64,000 nt of DNA from Panax quinquefolius (Eukaryota > Streptophyta > Magnoliopsida > Apiales > Araliaceae), in the NCBI GenBank assembly GCA_020205615.1, contig CM035162.1, positions 41,592,464-41,656,463 on the forward strand. The letters are read 5' to 3'. The position numbers and the translations under genes were made by a program. The notes beneath the pieces are model-generated. The model saw only the letters and a program-made list of their open reading frames with translations, had not been told where the DNA came from and searched no databases. Below, piece after piece: positions 46,244-59,172 of this stretch. The stretch's first letter is position 1. Every line of letters begins with the position of its first letter.

Positions 46244-47340
46244 ATGGCAGCTGAGAACGTTAATAATGGAGTGAATGAGACTGTGGAGACACCTTTAATC
46301 ACCACCCAGGGGAACGTGCAACAGGAAAGCAATATTCCTCCTGTAAACAACACTACCGAACAAATGATGAATGATGGGATGTTTAGAAGCTTTTTGCAGT
46401 TCATGCAAAATCAGATGAAGGAGACTCATGCACAGAATACGGGTGGAAATGATAGCAATGCGCGGCTTGTCACAGCTAAGCAGTTCAAGGAGTTAGGACC
46501 ACCAGAATTTATTGGAAAGCCGGATCCGATCAAGGTGGAAACGTGGGTCAAGCAAATTACCAAGATATTCTATGTCTTAGGACGCACAGAGGAACAGAAG
46601 GTTCCATTCGCCACCTTTATGTTCCGCGGTGAGTCAGACTACTGGTGGGAGTCTGTGAAACGTACCCAACCTGCCGCACTCAGCATGTCTTGGGAAACAT
46701 TTCAGAAACTATTCAATGACAAGTTCTTTTCTGAAAGTATTCGTCATATGAAGGAGGTAGAGTTTATCAGATTGGAACAAAATAACATGACGGTGTCCCA
46801 GTATAAGGCGAAGTTCACTGAGTTATCCAGGTTTGTACCTCATTTGGTAGAGAAGGAGGAACGAATGACAAAGATGTTTCTGAGAGGTCTAAAGCCCGAG
46901 ATTCGGCAATATCTTATATCTCATAAATTTTCTTTATATTCAGATGTTGTAAATAGGGCTCAATTATTAGAGTGAGATAATGAGTATGTGCAACAGAGGG
47001 ACCACAACCAGGGTCATACAGGTGGCAGCGGTCATCGGAGCAATGACAACCAGAGGGAAGGAAAGCATTCGGACAAAAGCGGTAACCACTCTGGTGGTAA
47101 TCGTGGCCGTGATAATAGAAGGAGCGAGTCGGGAGGAGATTTCAAGAGGAGAAGGTACAACAATGATAACGTGAAGACGTCATCACAAACATCAACTATT
47201 TCTAGGGGAGGAGAACGAGCACCGGTCATTTATTACAAATGCGGGAAAGAGAGACACATCAGCCCAAACTGCCCACAACAATCCAAGGTGTGTTATAACT
47301 GTGGAAAGGAAGGTTATATAGCTAGAGATTGTCTAGTTGC
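46244..47340 (+). pseudogene. Element E gag (capsid and nucleocapsid)
   Basis: MAAENVNNGVNETVETPL opens 243 codons. The capsid domain includes FRSFLQFMQNQMKE, KQFKELGPPEFIGKPDPIKV, KVPFATFMFRGESDYWWESV and MSWETFQKLFNDKFFSESIR. A TGA at 46973 interrupts it just before the basic RG/N-rich linker. The two zinc knuckles are both damaged: the first reads YYKCGKERHISPNC (first cysteine lost) and the second CYNCGKEGYIARDC (histidine replaced by tyrosine). RNA packaging would fail in this copy. Confidence 0.9.
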
Positions 47341-48075
47341 GAAACCAAGTTCAACGGGGATGGTGACTCTAAAGGTTGTTCCGGACAAGTCAAAGTCGGT
47401 GGTTCCTGGAAGGGTGTTGGTTGTGACTGCACAAAATACGAGGAACCCAAACGAGGTGATCACGAGTAAGCTAATCATAAACTCTTATGAAGTTTATACC
47501 TTACTAGATACCGGTTCAACCCATTCTTTTATCTCTCCTACTTGTGCTCAACGTTTAAACTTAACTCCGGAGAAATTAGACTTTGATTAATCTGTTGAAA
47601 CTCCGTTGGGTGAAACCTTCGTTACATCTACAGTTTATAAATCTTGCTTGATCCAAGTTGGCACTATCACATTACCTGTTGATCTTATCTCTTTAAAGAT
47701 ACTTGCTTTTGATGTGATTTTAGGAATTGATTGGTTAACCACTCATCATGCCAAAATTGATTGTTTTCGTAAGGTTGTTAGTTTTCATATTCCTAACCAA
47801 CCTGTTATGCGAATTCAAGCAACTAAACCACTAAAATCTGTCATTGTCATATCAATCCACAAAGCTATTCGTTTATTGAAAAATGGATGTCAAGCTTTCT
47901 TAGCCCATGTTATGGATTTGAATAAAGACAAGTCAGATTTGAATAATATTTCTGTGGTTAGAGAATTTCTTGATGTATTTCCTAAAGAACTTCCCGGTCT
48001 ACCCCCAGAACGTGATGTTGAATTCTTTATTAACCTTGAACCGGGTACAAAACCCATTTCTAAAACCCATATCGA
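47341..48075 (+). pseudogene. Element E aspartic protease and linker
   Basis: The active-site turn is TLLDTGSTHSFISPTC at about 47500-47547. An in-frame TAA follows at 47587. Then come GETFVTSTVYKSC, LPVDLISLKILAFDVILGID and WLTTHHAKIDC. The linker (NNISVVREFLDVFPKELPGL) leads to reverse transcriptase. A one-base frameshift near 48068 separates it from the next frame. Confidence 0.88.
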
Positions 48076-50163
48076 ATGGCTCCTATTGAACTTCAGGAGT
48101 TAAAAGTCCAATTACAGGAGTTATTAGACATCGGTATCATTCGTCCTAGTACATCTCCTCGGGGTGCTCCTATTTTATTCGTAAAGAAGAAAGACGGGAG
48201 TATGCGACTTTGTATTGACTATCGAGAATTGAACCATGTCACCATCAAGAATAGGTATCCGCTACCTCGCATAGATGACTTGTTCGACCAGTTGCAAGGA
48301 GCACAATTCTTTTCAAAGATCGATCTTCGTTCTAGATATCATCAGCTGAAGATTAAAACTGAGGATATTTTAAAGACTGCCTTCAGAACTCGGTACGGGC
48401 ATTATGAATTCTTAGTCATGTCTTTTGGATTGACTAATGCTCCTGCTGCTTTCATGGATATGATAATCCGTGTGTTCAAAGAATATTTGGATTAGTTCGT
48501 TGTTGTCTTTATTGATGACATCATCATCTATTCCAAAAGCCGTGAAGATCATGAGCACCATTTGAAGTTGGTACTGCAAAGGCTTCGTGATAACAAGCTA
48601 TATGCCAAGTTGAAGAAATGCGAGTTCTGGCTTGAGGAAGTAGCATTCCTTGGGCACGTGGTGTCAAAACATGGAGTATCTGTCGACCCGGCGAAGATTG
48701 AAGCCATACAAAGTTGGGAGCAACCAAAGTCGGTGACCGAAGTACATAGCTTTCTGGACTTAGCTGGTTATTATTGGAGATTCGTGGAAGGATTTTCTCG
48801 AATCGCTACTCCGTTAACTCAGCTGACTCGTAAAGATATAAAATTTGGTTGGAGCGAGGATTGTGAGAAGAGTTTTCAAGAACTCAAGAGAAGACTTATT
48901 TTGGCACCTGTTCTGACAATACCATCTGGTTCGGATGGATTTGTTATCTACAGCGATGCTTCAGGCTTAGGATGTGTTCTCATGCAACATGGGAAATTCA
49001 TAGCCTATATCTCGCGACAACTCAAAGAATATGAGAGGAATTATCCTACTCATGATTTGAAGTTGGCAGCAGTCATTTTCGCGTTGAAGATCTGGAGACA
49101 CTACTTGTATGTGGAGAAAGTGGAGATCTATACAGATCATAAAAGCCTCAAATATTTCTTCACCCAAAAGGAACTCAACATGCGGCAACGACATTGGCTC
49201 GAGCTGTTGAAAGATTATGATCATACCATCCAATATCATCCTAGAAAAGCAAACGTGGTAGCTGATGCATTGAGTAGAATCTCATATGCGGGTACGAATG
49301 CAATGTTGTTAACACAAAGGTCCATTTTGTATGACTTGCAAAGGATGGAGATAGAGGTAAAGGCTCCAAGTACCCACGTGATGATATCAAGCATACGAGT
49401 AGAACCGACTTTAATTGATAAAGTTAAAGCTGCTCAAGCTACGGACATGGGGCTGATGCGTATGAAGAAGAAAGTGCAAGAAGGTGTTATTCCAGAAGCA
49501 AGAATCGATGAAGAAGGAATACTTCGAGTCAACTCTAGACTCTGCGTTCCTAACAATTCTGACTTGAAGCATAGAATCATGATGGAGGCACACAACACAC
49601 CGTTTGTAATCCATCTTGGGAGTACCAAAATGTATCATGATATTCGACACACATTTTGGTTGAACAATATGAAGAGAGAGATCGTGGAGTTTACCTCGAG
49701 GTGTTTAACCTATCAACGTGTAAAGGCGGAGCATCAAGTGCCAAAGGGTCCATTGCAACCACTTGAGATTCCGAAATGGAAGTGGGAACACATTACCATG
49801 GATTTCGTTACAGGTCTTCGCAAACTTTCTCAAGGCATAGATGCGATTTGGGTTATTGTTGATAGATTAACCAAGTCTTCTCATTTCTTGCCAATACGTG
49901 AGACTTATTCCCTTGAATGTCTTACTCGTATGTATGTGAATGAGATTGTGAGATTGCATGGCATGCCAGTATCCATAGTTTCGGATCGTGACCCAAGATT
50001 CACTTCACGATTTTGGGTTAGCTTGCAGAAAGCTATGGGCACGGATTTATAATTCAGTTCGGTATACCATCCTCAAATGAACGGACAATCAGAGAGGACT
50101 ATTCAAACTCTTGAAGATCTATTAAGACTCTGTGTCCTAGATTTCAAAAAGAGTTGGGATAAG
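48076..50163 (+). pseudogene. Element E reverse transcriptase, RNase H and integrase (N-terminal and core)
   Basis: Reverse transcriptase: [44 protein letters not shown] and the catalytic [10 protein letters not shown] (48505-48530), the FIDD form usual in this lineage, preceded by a TAG at 48493. RNase [26 protein letters not shown] and [10 protein letters not shown]. Integrase: the zinc-binding region has H...H but CLTYQ instead of C..C, so one ligand is lost. The core aspartates lie in ITMDFVTG and SDRDPRF, and the glutamate in [12 protein letters not shown], reached after a TAA at 50050. The frame is cut at SWDK (50163) by the solo LTR S and resumes at 52750. Confidence 0.9.
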
Positions 50164-52744
50164 TGTGACGCCCCCAAAATAGGTATACATCACCCATCTT
50201 GGGTCGCCAAATACATGGTACAGAATTTAAATACAAACTTAAATATACAACAGTCGTGTAAAATACGACAAAATATATGCTATGAGTTTTAATACAAATA
50301 TTGTCATCTAGACAATATCCACACTCAATTGAGTCCTCATTACATTTATTATTACACTATTTCACAGAATAGTGAGGACTACTAATGCACCATCTAGGAC
50401 CATCACCGCTGTTCGACTAGTCCAGTCCCATTACGTTCTCATTTCTCAAGAGAACAATGAAAGCAAAAGGGTGAGCTCAACTAGCCCAGTAAGAAATATT
50501 ATGACTAAGATAATGCAGAATAAATTATCGTTAGCCTTCAACAGTGTTAAACTGATACAATATAACAAACATCAAGTTTAACTGCAGCGGAACAAGCAAT
50601 CCATTAGAAGAGTCTAATATACTATCTTCTATGATTTAAAAGGTTTTTCATCACTTTTATCGCTGAGACTCATCTTAATAAATAATCCACATCATCAAAT
50701 CATCCCTGCACTACAGGTCAAGGATATTCTTTAGTATCATGACCACGAATTATCCATGCACCACGGGCCAAAGATATTCATGTTTTCATCAACGGTCCTG
50801 ATCTTGCCATAAAATAATTCATCTTTGCACCCTTGGCCGAAGAGAATCCATAACCATAATCATACCAAAAACTGTTCATCAATGCACTACGGGCCAATGA
50901 GGACTTTTTCCACATCATTTGTAACATTACGGTCATGATTATACCGAATAATCCCTGGTAAAAATCATACCAAGTCCATCTATGCACTACAGGCCACAGA
51001 TGACTTTCAACATAATATAAACATGAGGATGATAACAATGACATAATAATTCAATAAAACAAATTCAAGAATTAATTTATTCAGGAACTAATAACATCCA
51101 AATTGTCAACATGATACTTTTTTGTAGAGTAAAATTCAAGAATGCTCAGAAGAATATTTCCATGAAAAGATACTGAATGAAGCACAAATATCAAGGATAT
51201 TCCACTAATTTCATGGAGTATAGAAGTCAAAACTTTAACCAACTGAGTATAATAGAATATATGAAACCGCAAATGGATTTTCGCTTCGCCTACGCAGTAA
51301 TCCACGTAGATGATCATTTCCACAATTTAATAAGGAATGAATACGAAGGATCATTCACCATGCATGTGGTAATCCACATGACAAAAGTTATTCCAATGTA
51401 ATAATAAAGAATGGAATAACATAAGGATTCACCATGCGTGCGATGCGATAGATCAAGATAGATGCATTATTCCTAATGTAATAATAAATAATAGAACCAG
51501 TCCCACGTAAATGCACAGATAGGATATTACGGCGTAATAATAAAGAATGGAATAACAATGAAATCACCATGCATGCGATAAACCGCATGACAAAAGTTAT
51601 TCCAATGAATAATTAATGGAACGAAAGTCAAAGCGTAATATCACCGCAAGCGAGATATTCCGGCTGTAATAATAAAGAACGAAATAATAGAAGAATTTCA
51701 CCATGTATGCGGTACTTCGTATAAACAGGTTATTCCAACATAATAATAAAGAATGGAATAACATAAGAATTTCACCAAGTATAGGGTATCCTGCGTATAC
51801 AAGTTATTCCAACAGAATAATAAAGAATGGAGTAACAGAAGTTCTCTTCATGAATAAGAAAGAAAGAATACCCCTTACGAGTACAACAAATAATATCTCC
51901 TACCGTAAAAGAAGAGTATTCCGACTTGTAGGGCGAGGATATACTCGAAGAAAACTTGTACTACGCTCAAAGCTTTCTTAAACTCTAAAGAAATACGCTC
52001 AAAATTATAGAAGAATAACTCTCTCTAGAGTTTCAGTGAATTCGTAAGAAATAATGAAGGAATGAGCTTCTATTTATAGGAGAATGGACTGCATAGTAAC
52101 TAATTCATGAACGGTCCAGATTGATTTAATTTTAATCGGACGGTCCATATTTAAAGCAAAATCTTTTAAATAAAATATAATATATTCTATTTATAATCTA
52201 ATAAAACGAATAACTTTATAAAAGTATTCTGTTTTATATAAAAAAAATTTACTATGCAAAACACTATGCATAATAGAATATAATATATTCTATTTATAGA
52301 ATAACTTTATAAAAGTATTCTATTTTATATAAAAAGTTTTTCTGTTTTATTACATTAATAATACTAATAAAACAAAAATATAGTGACTTATCACGTAAAC
52401 ATCAATAATCAATACTGGTGTATTTCTTACTACGCAACCACTCGTGACATCGTACTTTTACTACTGAAAGTAGTTCAGGTTTTTTTAACGGTAAAACTTC
52501 CGTTATTCTCATAAAAATATTATTGTCATTTTCTTCATCCGACAATAATTCTATTGCAGGGTCCACCAATGATTGTGCCGTCGTACGGACATTCCCCAAC
52601 AAAAAGAAATATTTTATATCAACTTGCTTACTTTGTAAAAAATTTCACATATTACCCTTAACTTTAAACTTTTATTAATTTAACTATTTACCTAAATAGA
52701 AAAAAAAATTAATACTTTTATTTCATAAAATTCGGGTTCTCACA
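50164..52744 (-). mobile_element. Solo LTR S (type A, reversed) inside the integrase of E
   Basis: TGTGACGCCCCC at the left end and GGGTTCTCACA at the right are the reversed ends of a type A LTR, 2581 bp. ATAAG flanks it at 50159-50163 and 52745-52749. No internal region is present, so it arose by recombination between the LTRs of a former full insertion. It is the most complete type A LTR in the window and carries the hairpin array (51250-51840) and the three end hairpins (50253-50374). Confidence 0.94.
51250..51840 (-). repeat. Tandem hairpin array in solo LTR S
   Basis: Seven to eight units of ~70 bp. A representative long inverted repeat, GTTATTCCA...TGGAATAAC, spans 51387-51420. The second stem-loop varies: CATGTGG-TAAT-CCACATG (51363-51380), CATGCG-ATAAAC-CGCATG (51572-51589) and a decayed form near 51780. 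It lies downstream of the TATA box in transcription direction. Confidence 0.85.
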
Positions 52745-52749
52745 ATAAG

Positions 52750-53473
52750 TACCTACCATTGGTGGAATTCTCCTACAACAATAGTTATCAGGCAAGTATA
52801 GGCATGGCTCCATTCAAACCGTTATATGGACGAAAGTGTCGTTCTCCAGTATGCGGGACGAGGTGGGAGAAGCAACGTTGTTGGGACCAGAATTCGTACG
52901 CATGACTACAGAAAAGATCTAAATGATTCGACAAGGTATTCAAACCTCACGAGATCGACAAAAGAGTTATGTTGATCTTCATCGAAAGGACGTGGAATTT
53001 AATATTGGAGATCATGTACTGTTACGTATTGCTCCATGGAAGGGAGTTACAAGATTTGGGAAGAGAGGAAAGCTCAATCCACGATTTGTTGGTCCATTTG
53101 AGATTCTTGACCGAATAGGAAATGTGGCCTATAGAATCGCATTACCTCCAAGTATGTATCGTGTTCATAATGTTTTTCATATATCTATGCTTCGTAAATA
53201 TGTTAAAGACCCGAACCACATTATTGACTTAGAACCAGACGAGATAGCCGAAGATTTAACGTACGAGGAGGTACCTGTTAAGATCTTGGATAAGAAAGAG
53301 CATGTCCTACGCACGAAGGTTATACCACAAGTTAAGGTTTTATGGAGAAACCATGCTATTGAATAAATGACCTGGGAGTTGGAATTAGAAATGAAAGCGA
53401 GGTATCCTCACCTTTTCGAAACACCAGGTACGTACATCAATTTCGAGGACAAAATTTCATAAGGAGGGGAGGT
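52750..53473 (+). pseudogene. Element E integrase C terminus, chromodomain and polypurine tract
   Basis: After S the frame resumes with [21 protein letters not shown] frameshift near 52855 follows. The frame at 52923-53366 reads RQKSYVDLHRKDVEFNIGDH, then FVGPFEILDRIGNVAYRIAL and MLRKYVKDPNHIIDLEPDE. The chromodomain segment KILDKKEHVLRTKVIPQVKV with LWRNHAIE is followed by a TAA and then MTWELE and RYPHLF. The polypurine tract AAGGAGGGGAGGT is at 53461-53473. Confidence 0.9.
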
Positions 53474-55963
53474 TGTAAGACCCCAACTTATTATAAATAA
53501 AATCGAATTTCCTCTATTTATTATTGTGAATTATAAGGTATTAATTTGATATAATACTTTGGTTATGGGTGAAATGTGCAAATTTTGCAAAATAAGCAAG
53601 TGGTTATAAAATATTCATTGTCATTGTTGGGAATATTCGTTTGGTCGTGGAATATTCTTTCCGCTTGGGAATATTCGTATGTGGCAGAGTAGCCATTTGT
53701 AGGCCCCATAACGGATAACGGTCGGATGAAGAAAATAACAAATTTGTGTTTTTACAAATAACGGCGTAATGGTTACCAGATTAATCTTTGTTGGAATACA
53801 CGGTGGTTAAAATACGAATGTCTGGCGTGGTTGCAGTAGTAAAGACACCAGATTTATAAAAAGATTGTTGAATTATTGATTCTTACGTAAAAAGGCACTA
53901 CTCAATAATTGTTACAGTAATTACTATTCAATATTTTATTTTATTAATTCAATAATTGTTGCGTTGATATTTTATATTATTGTTGTTCAATAATTGTCAC
54001 TGCACAACATCTCCATTATCAGATCAATAATTCATATTATTTGGAATAATATTATTAGATAGCATTATTGGCAATGTCTAGAAAGTTCTGTCAAGGAGAG
54101 GTTTGGTCACCTAATTGCGCGCCAGTAAGGAGAAATCCTTATCGGAAAGCCCCCTCTTTCCTGCGAACTGTCTGGTTGTCATAATTGTGATTCTATAATA
54201 TTATTTGTGAATAATTAATTATTGATTTATATGATAAGGAAATATGTGTTTTATGTGGATATAAATTATGTATTTATTTATTTATGTGGTTATAAATGAA
54301 GGAATTAATGTTGAGGTATTTTATCAGTATTTTGTCGGATTAGAAGTATTTAAAAATCATCCGTTTGTGGATTTCGAATATTTTCTGTCTGGAATTTGAA
54401 AAAACTTTCTGCTGCAAAGTTGTAGAGAATTTGATTTCGTGTGGAATGGACATAAAATTCGTATTTTTTTGATAAACGGGCTATTTTCTATGAATTACTG
54501 AAGTTTCAAAAAATAAAATAATTTTTATTAATTTATGGGTGGGACCCACTTTTGTGATTTAAAGCATGAGGGCTGCTAGGATTTTTCAAGAGTTGTATGC
54601 TGGTCTTTAATGGCTAGCATGCATAGAATGAAGAATAAATAAAATAATATTTTATTATTTTAGTCTCCTTTGGCGTTCTAGCATTTTCCTATATATATGC
54701 ACTTAGGTTAGAATTGAAAATCATACCAAAAACAAGTTTTCTTTCTCTCTAGATTATCGAGCGTATTTTTGTGAGTATTTTGATACTTTGAGAGTTGCTA
54801 TTCAGTATAAGTTTCTGTCAGCACTATATCCGAAATTCAGTCAGAAGTACGGTTATTTTGTGATAAGGGATGTTATTTTCTTCCTAATGATGTTATTCTT
54901 TCAATATCATTATACCGAAATATTGGTATAGATTTTATTGTGGAATTTCCACCTTTTTGTGTCGGGGTTATTATTCACGTATACGGCACTATTCACGTAT
55001 ACGGTACTATTCACGAATACGGCACTATTCACCGAAAAATGAAATTTTTCCTTTTTATCTAAGATGTCTATTATGGTTACTATCTTTGATTGTATCCATG
55101 TTTTTATCTTTATTTTTGAATTCTGCTTCACAATTGGTTATTATGAAGTATTATTGATCTTGGATAAACTGTTATACGAATCCCTACTATTTGTCCTTCT
55201 ATCTCACTAGATTCGTTTTCTTTAAAATATTTTTCATCATCCTCAGTCTTAAATGATGATAATATTGAATATCTTTGGCCTGTAATGCAAAGATGAATGG
55301 TTAAACGAATAATATTTTTGGCCCAGTAGTGCAAAGATGAAGCAGTGTTGAGATGAACATGACCATTTGGTGATATAAAATGAATATCTTTGGCACAGAA
55401 AAGTGCAAAGATGAATATTTGATTAAAGATATATATTGATTGTTGTTACGAGGATAAAATATTGATGATGGACTTTTAAATCTTAGAAGATAGTAGAACT
55501 CATTCTCTCTTGACTCTTCTAATGGATTGTTGTTTTCGCTGCAGTTGTTGATCGAAAACTTGTTGTCTATTATATTTTATCAGATTTTTCTCTGTTGAAA
55601 ACTAATGATAATTTGTTGTATATTATCTTAGTCATAATATTCTTTACTGGGCTAGTTGAGCTCACCCTTTTTTTTTGTTCCATTTTCCTTCTCAGGAGGT
55701 GAGAACATAGCAGGATCTAGTCGGGGTATGGAGTAATGGTTCTAGAAAGATGTTTTAGCAGTCCTCACTATTTCTGTAAAATAGTGTTTGAATAAATGTA
55801 ATGAGGACTTATTTGAGTGTGGATATTGTCTAGAAGACAATATTTGTATTTAAACTCACAGTATGTGTTGTCGTATTTTGCACAACAATTTGTAGTTTGC
55901 TTTATGTACCATATATTTGGCGACTCAGAATGGGTGTTGTATACCTATTTTGGGGGCGTCACA
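53474..55963 (+). repeat. 3' LTR of element E (2490 bp, type B)
   Basis: TGTAAGACCCC to GGGGGCGTCACA. The TATA box is around 54689 (CCTATATATATGC). The short ACTATTCAC array is at 54967-55033 and the ATCTTTG hairpin units at about 55268-55402. It is the intact reference for judging what is missing from the 5' LTR. Confidence 0.93.
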
Positions 55964-56227
55964 TTAACTGTTAAAATACCCGGTGATAAAAATATAGTAA
56001 TACCCGTGGTTGCACAGTACACACGGTATTGTACAGTATCTTTTATTATTGATACTTAAGTGAGAAGTCACTCAGTTTATTTCAATTATTGCCACAGTAA
56101 TGGTTGTATAGTATCTCACGTTATTGATTCAATTATTGTCATAATATTTTATATTATTAAATTAATAATTTAGACAACAATGTTATTCATATTATTATTT
56201 GTATTATTGACAATGTCTAGAAAGTTC
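55964..56227 (+). mobile_element. Outer LTR O, second fragment
   Basis: It continues O after the insertion of E: ACTGTTAAAATACCCGG matches 43530-43550 of the X LTR. It ends AAAGTTC, with AGTTC (56223-56227) as the left target copy of solo LTR C. Confidence 0.8.
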
Positions 56228-59133
56228 TGTTAGTTTCTAGTAGGCACAATAGATCTAGAAGGGGGGGTTTGAATAAATCCTTTTCTATTTCAAATATTTT
56301 TCTGGTTTATTTTGTATTGCTAATAATTTAACATATGACAAACATAAGAATCTTTTCAAGCACAGCGAAATAAGTAAATGATCCCCTTCATTGATATATT
56401 TATAATCATACATACATTGTTCGTAGAGTTAGTTCAATGGTAAGCAGTTAAAACATACATAACAGTTATAGCAGTTAATGTACATAATGTAAATGACATA
56501 AAGTAAAAGACACAAGGGGTTTTAAGTGGTTCAGAGACTCAAGCTCATAATCCACTCTTCTGCTTTCAACTAGCAGGATTTCCATTAAGGAAGGGCAGCA
56601 CCCTGAATCACTACGATTCCTTCAAGGCCAGCATCCTTGGGACTTCAGTTCACTAAGAACTCTTCAAGGCCGTGACCTTTGAATTTCTCTAGTTCCCTAG
56701 AACTCTTGAGCCCGAAGAGCTTGGAACTTCATTTAGTCCCTTCGGACAAGGACCCCTCAGGCCCTGGCTTCTTGTTGTTGAGTTGATTGTTTGTTTGTTG
56801 GAGTTGGTGTTGAGCTGCTAAGATGTTTTTATGCTTTCAACATCTTTGGTACTTAGCAGCTTGGCATGATCATCCTTGAAGTGCGGTTGAGTGTTGCATG
56901 ATGCTCAGCTTCTTTAGTTACTCAACCTCTTCTGATGATCCCTTGATGAACTGCCTTGAAGATCATTTCTCTTGATACGTGATGGCTACATATGATGGGT
57001 TTCTAAGATGACTGTAAGCTCTTCTGCTAGATACTTAGAAACTTTCACAAGCTTGCCACCATGATGACGTTTGTGATCTCCTTTCTTGATACTTGATGCC
57101 TTCTCATGATGGACTTGCTAATATGACTGTGAGCTCTTCTCTATGGTACTTAGAGTCTTCCCATGATGGACATCAAGATGTCATTGATGCTTTTCTTTCT
57201 CTCGGCAGTTCAGAACACTCTTCATGTAGTAGAACTCTCACATCTACATTGTAGAACTCTCACTTCTACTTCTTTCTTTGTATGTCTCTAAGTGTTCTTG
57301 GTGGATCGTAGAGTGAGTCTTCAGACCTTCATTGGTCACTCACCATTTACATTGGTTAGATCAGTCCACCATCTCTCCAAACTCGGCAACTCCAGCAACC
57401 CTCGATCTTTGAAGCTCTTGCTGATTTATACTCCTTCGCAATCCTTCCGTTGGAAAGTAGCCATTGAAAACTAATCAAATATCTTCACAGATCTCGAGTT
57501 GACTGAGGTAGACTGCAGATGTGACATGTCATACTTTTCTGACATTACAGTCTACTATTTCACCTACCCCATCAGAGATGTCACTTTAATGTCTTGGGCA
57601 GGTCAAAGACTTTATTTCCTCCTTCTGATTTCTCAATCAGAGGTTGCCCTTTTGCATCGATGCTCTCAATAAGCTCTTGTCCGAATATTACCCTTCAGAT
57701 TGAACCATTTCCAATGCTTCAGTCTTTAGCTATTCGAACTCTACGATTCTGATGCATGTCATCATGGACCTGATCGTAGTGTCTTGTTGACTGGTAGAGA
57801 CAACACTACGATCTTGAAGAGTGTTGATTGGATCTTCAATGTAGAACACCTCTTCCTTTTCTTGTGCAGTGCTTCAACACTTCTGTTTCCCTCAACAGCT
57901 CTCAGATACTGATGGCTTGACTTCTTTGTTCTGGCCCTTCTGAATAGCAAAACACTTCAGATTTGTGGCGTGTCCAGCTCGCTTTCTCCTTGTGATCTCC
58001 CGTTCACTTATCATCAATGAACTGACCCAATGCTTAATCACTTTAGCCTTGTTCTTCAAAAGCTGTCCAGTATCTCTGTATGCACTCCATCAGTTATTTC
58101 TTTGTTTTTTAAACACTACGATCCTGGTAGCTTCCAAGATCGTTGTCTTCTATCTACTTGACAGCTACTGCACTTGCTGACTTTCCTTAGTCAGTTACTA
58201 AAGTCTTCTTCTTATCTCCTTATGGAAGACTTCATCTCGAATGGCTTCACAACTTAATATTGATGCTGATTGGGTTGGTGCTTAGATCTTCTGTTAGCTT
58301 GCATGCCATTCGTTGAGTGCTCTCTGGTTTCCTTCAGGATGGGATGTATCTTTGCAATACTAACCATAGGCTTCATTCCTTTGGATATTCTGGGAGTGCT
58401 CATTCGTTGAGAATCGTATTTGCTTTCCACGATTCGCGCTTGGCATTCATGAGCACATCTGTTGAGGTCTTAGTTCATGTACTACGATTGACTTTGGCCG
58501 CAAGTGAGACACCACGACTCTAGATCGAGATCTTGACACTCCACGATTTCAGAGTTGTGCTTGTTGTCTTCATCCGATCTTGCTTCGACTACAATCTCTC
58601 GCCTCTGGTATGATCAAGAGACTCTCACGACTGACGAGTATAGTCTACGATTCTCGACTTAGCTTTGGCGAGATACTCTATTGGCTCAGAGGCGATCGTC
58701 TCTAAGATTCTGAACATGACTTCCTCAGCAGACAACGACCCTGAGAAAGTTCTCCTCAACACACTACGATCCTTTCCTTGTCTCTCCTGGCAGTCTATGA
58801 ACTCCAAGACTACTATCTTGCAGACTATGATTGTGTCATGATAGCTCTCGAGTTTTCCTAGACTCTCCTGGCAGACTACGATTTATGGTGCAGTGCTCGA
58901 CGATCAGACAAGCCTATCTATTACATCATAAGATCAACCTAACATGCTTGATTATTCTATGTTTATAGTCCTTGTACATCATTTCTTTTTATGGACTTTA
59001 CAAAGCTGTTTTACTTATGTAGGATCAACCTAACATACTTGATCAATTCATTCTAAGTCCTTGTGCACATGTTTCTATTATCCATCAAAGGACTTTACAA
59101 CTTTTCTTAAATGCAAACATACTTGCATATTCA

Positions 59134-59172
<39 letters not shown>

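Larger units (their letters stand above)
36919..55963 (+). mobile_element. Element E: Tekay-like chromovirus-type LTR retrotransposon, hosting X and S
   Basis: 5' LTR 36919-38006 plus 45485-46056 (interrupted), internal region 46057-53473 (with insertion S), 3' LTR 53474-55963. Both LTRs open TGTAAGACCCCAACTTATTA and agree closely. The right flank TTAAC (55964) and left flank TTAATC (36913-36918) are compatible with a target duplication that has since changed by one base. Gag, protease, reverse transcriptase, RNase H, integrase and chromodomain tail are all present in Ty3 order. Four or more stops and two or more frameshifts make it inactive. Confidence 0.88.

Noticed and set aside
36919..55963. 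An LTR-gag-LTR-gag-pol-LTR arrangement suggesting a tandem retrotransposon produced by unequal crossing over.
   Set aside because: The middle LTR is a hybrid with a non-homologous join at 45480, and the missing part of the E 5' LTR is found at 36919-38006. Nested insertion plus deletion explains the layout better.
57292..58807. Several 60-70 codon frames between 57292 and 58807 as small genes.
   Set aside because: They overlap on both strands within solo LTR C, have no recognisable domain and no consistent start context.
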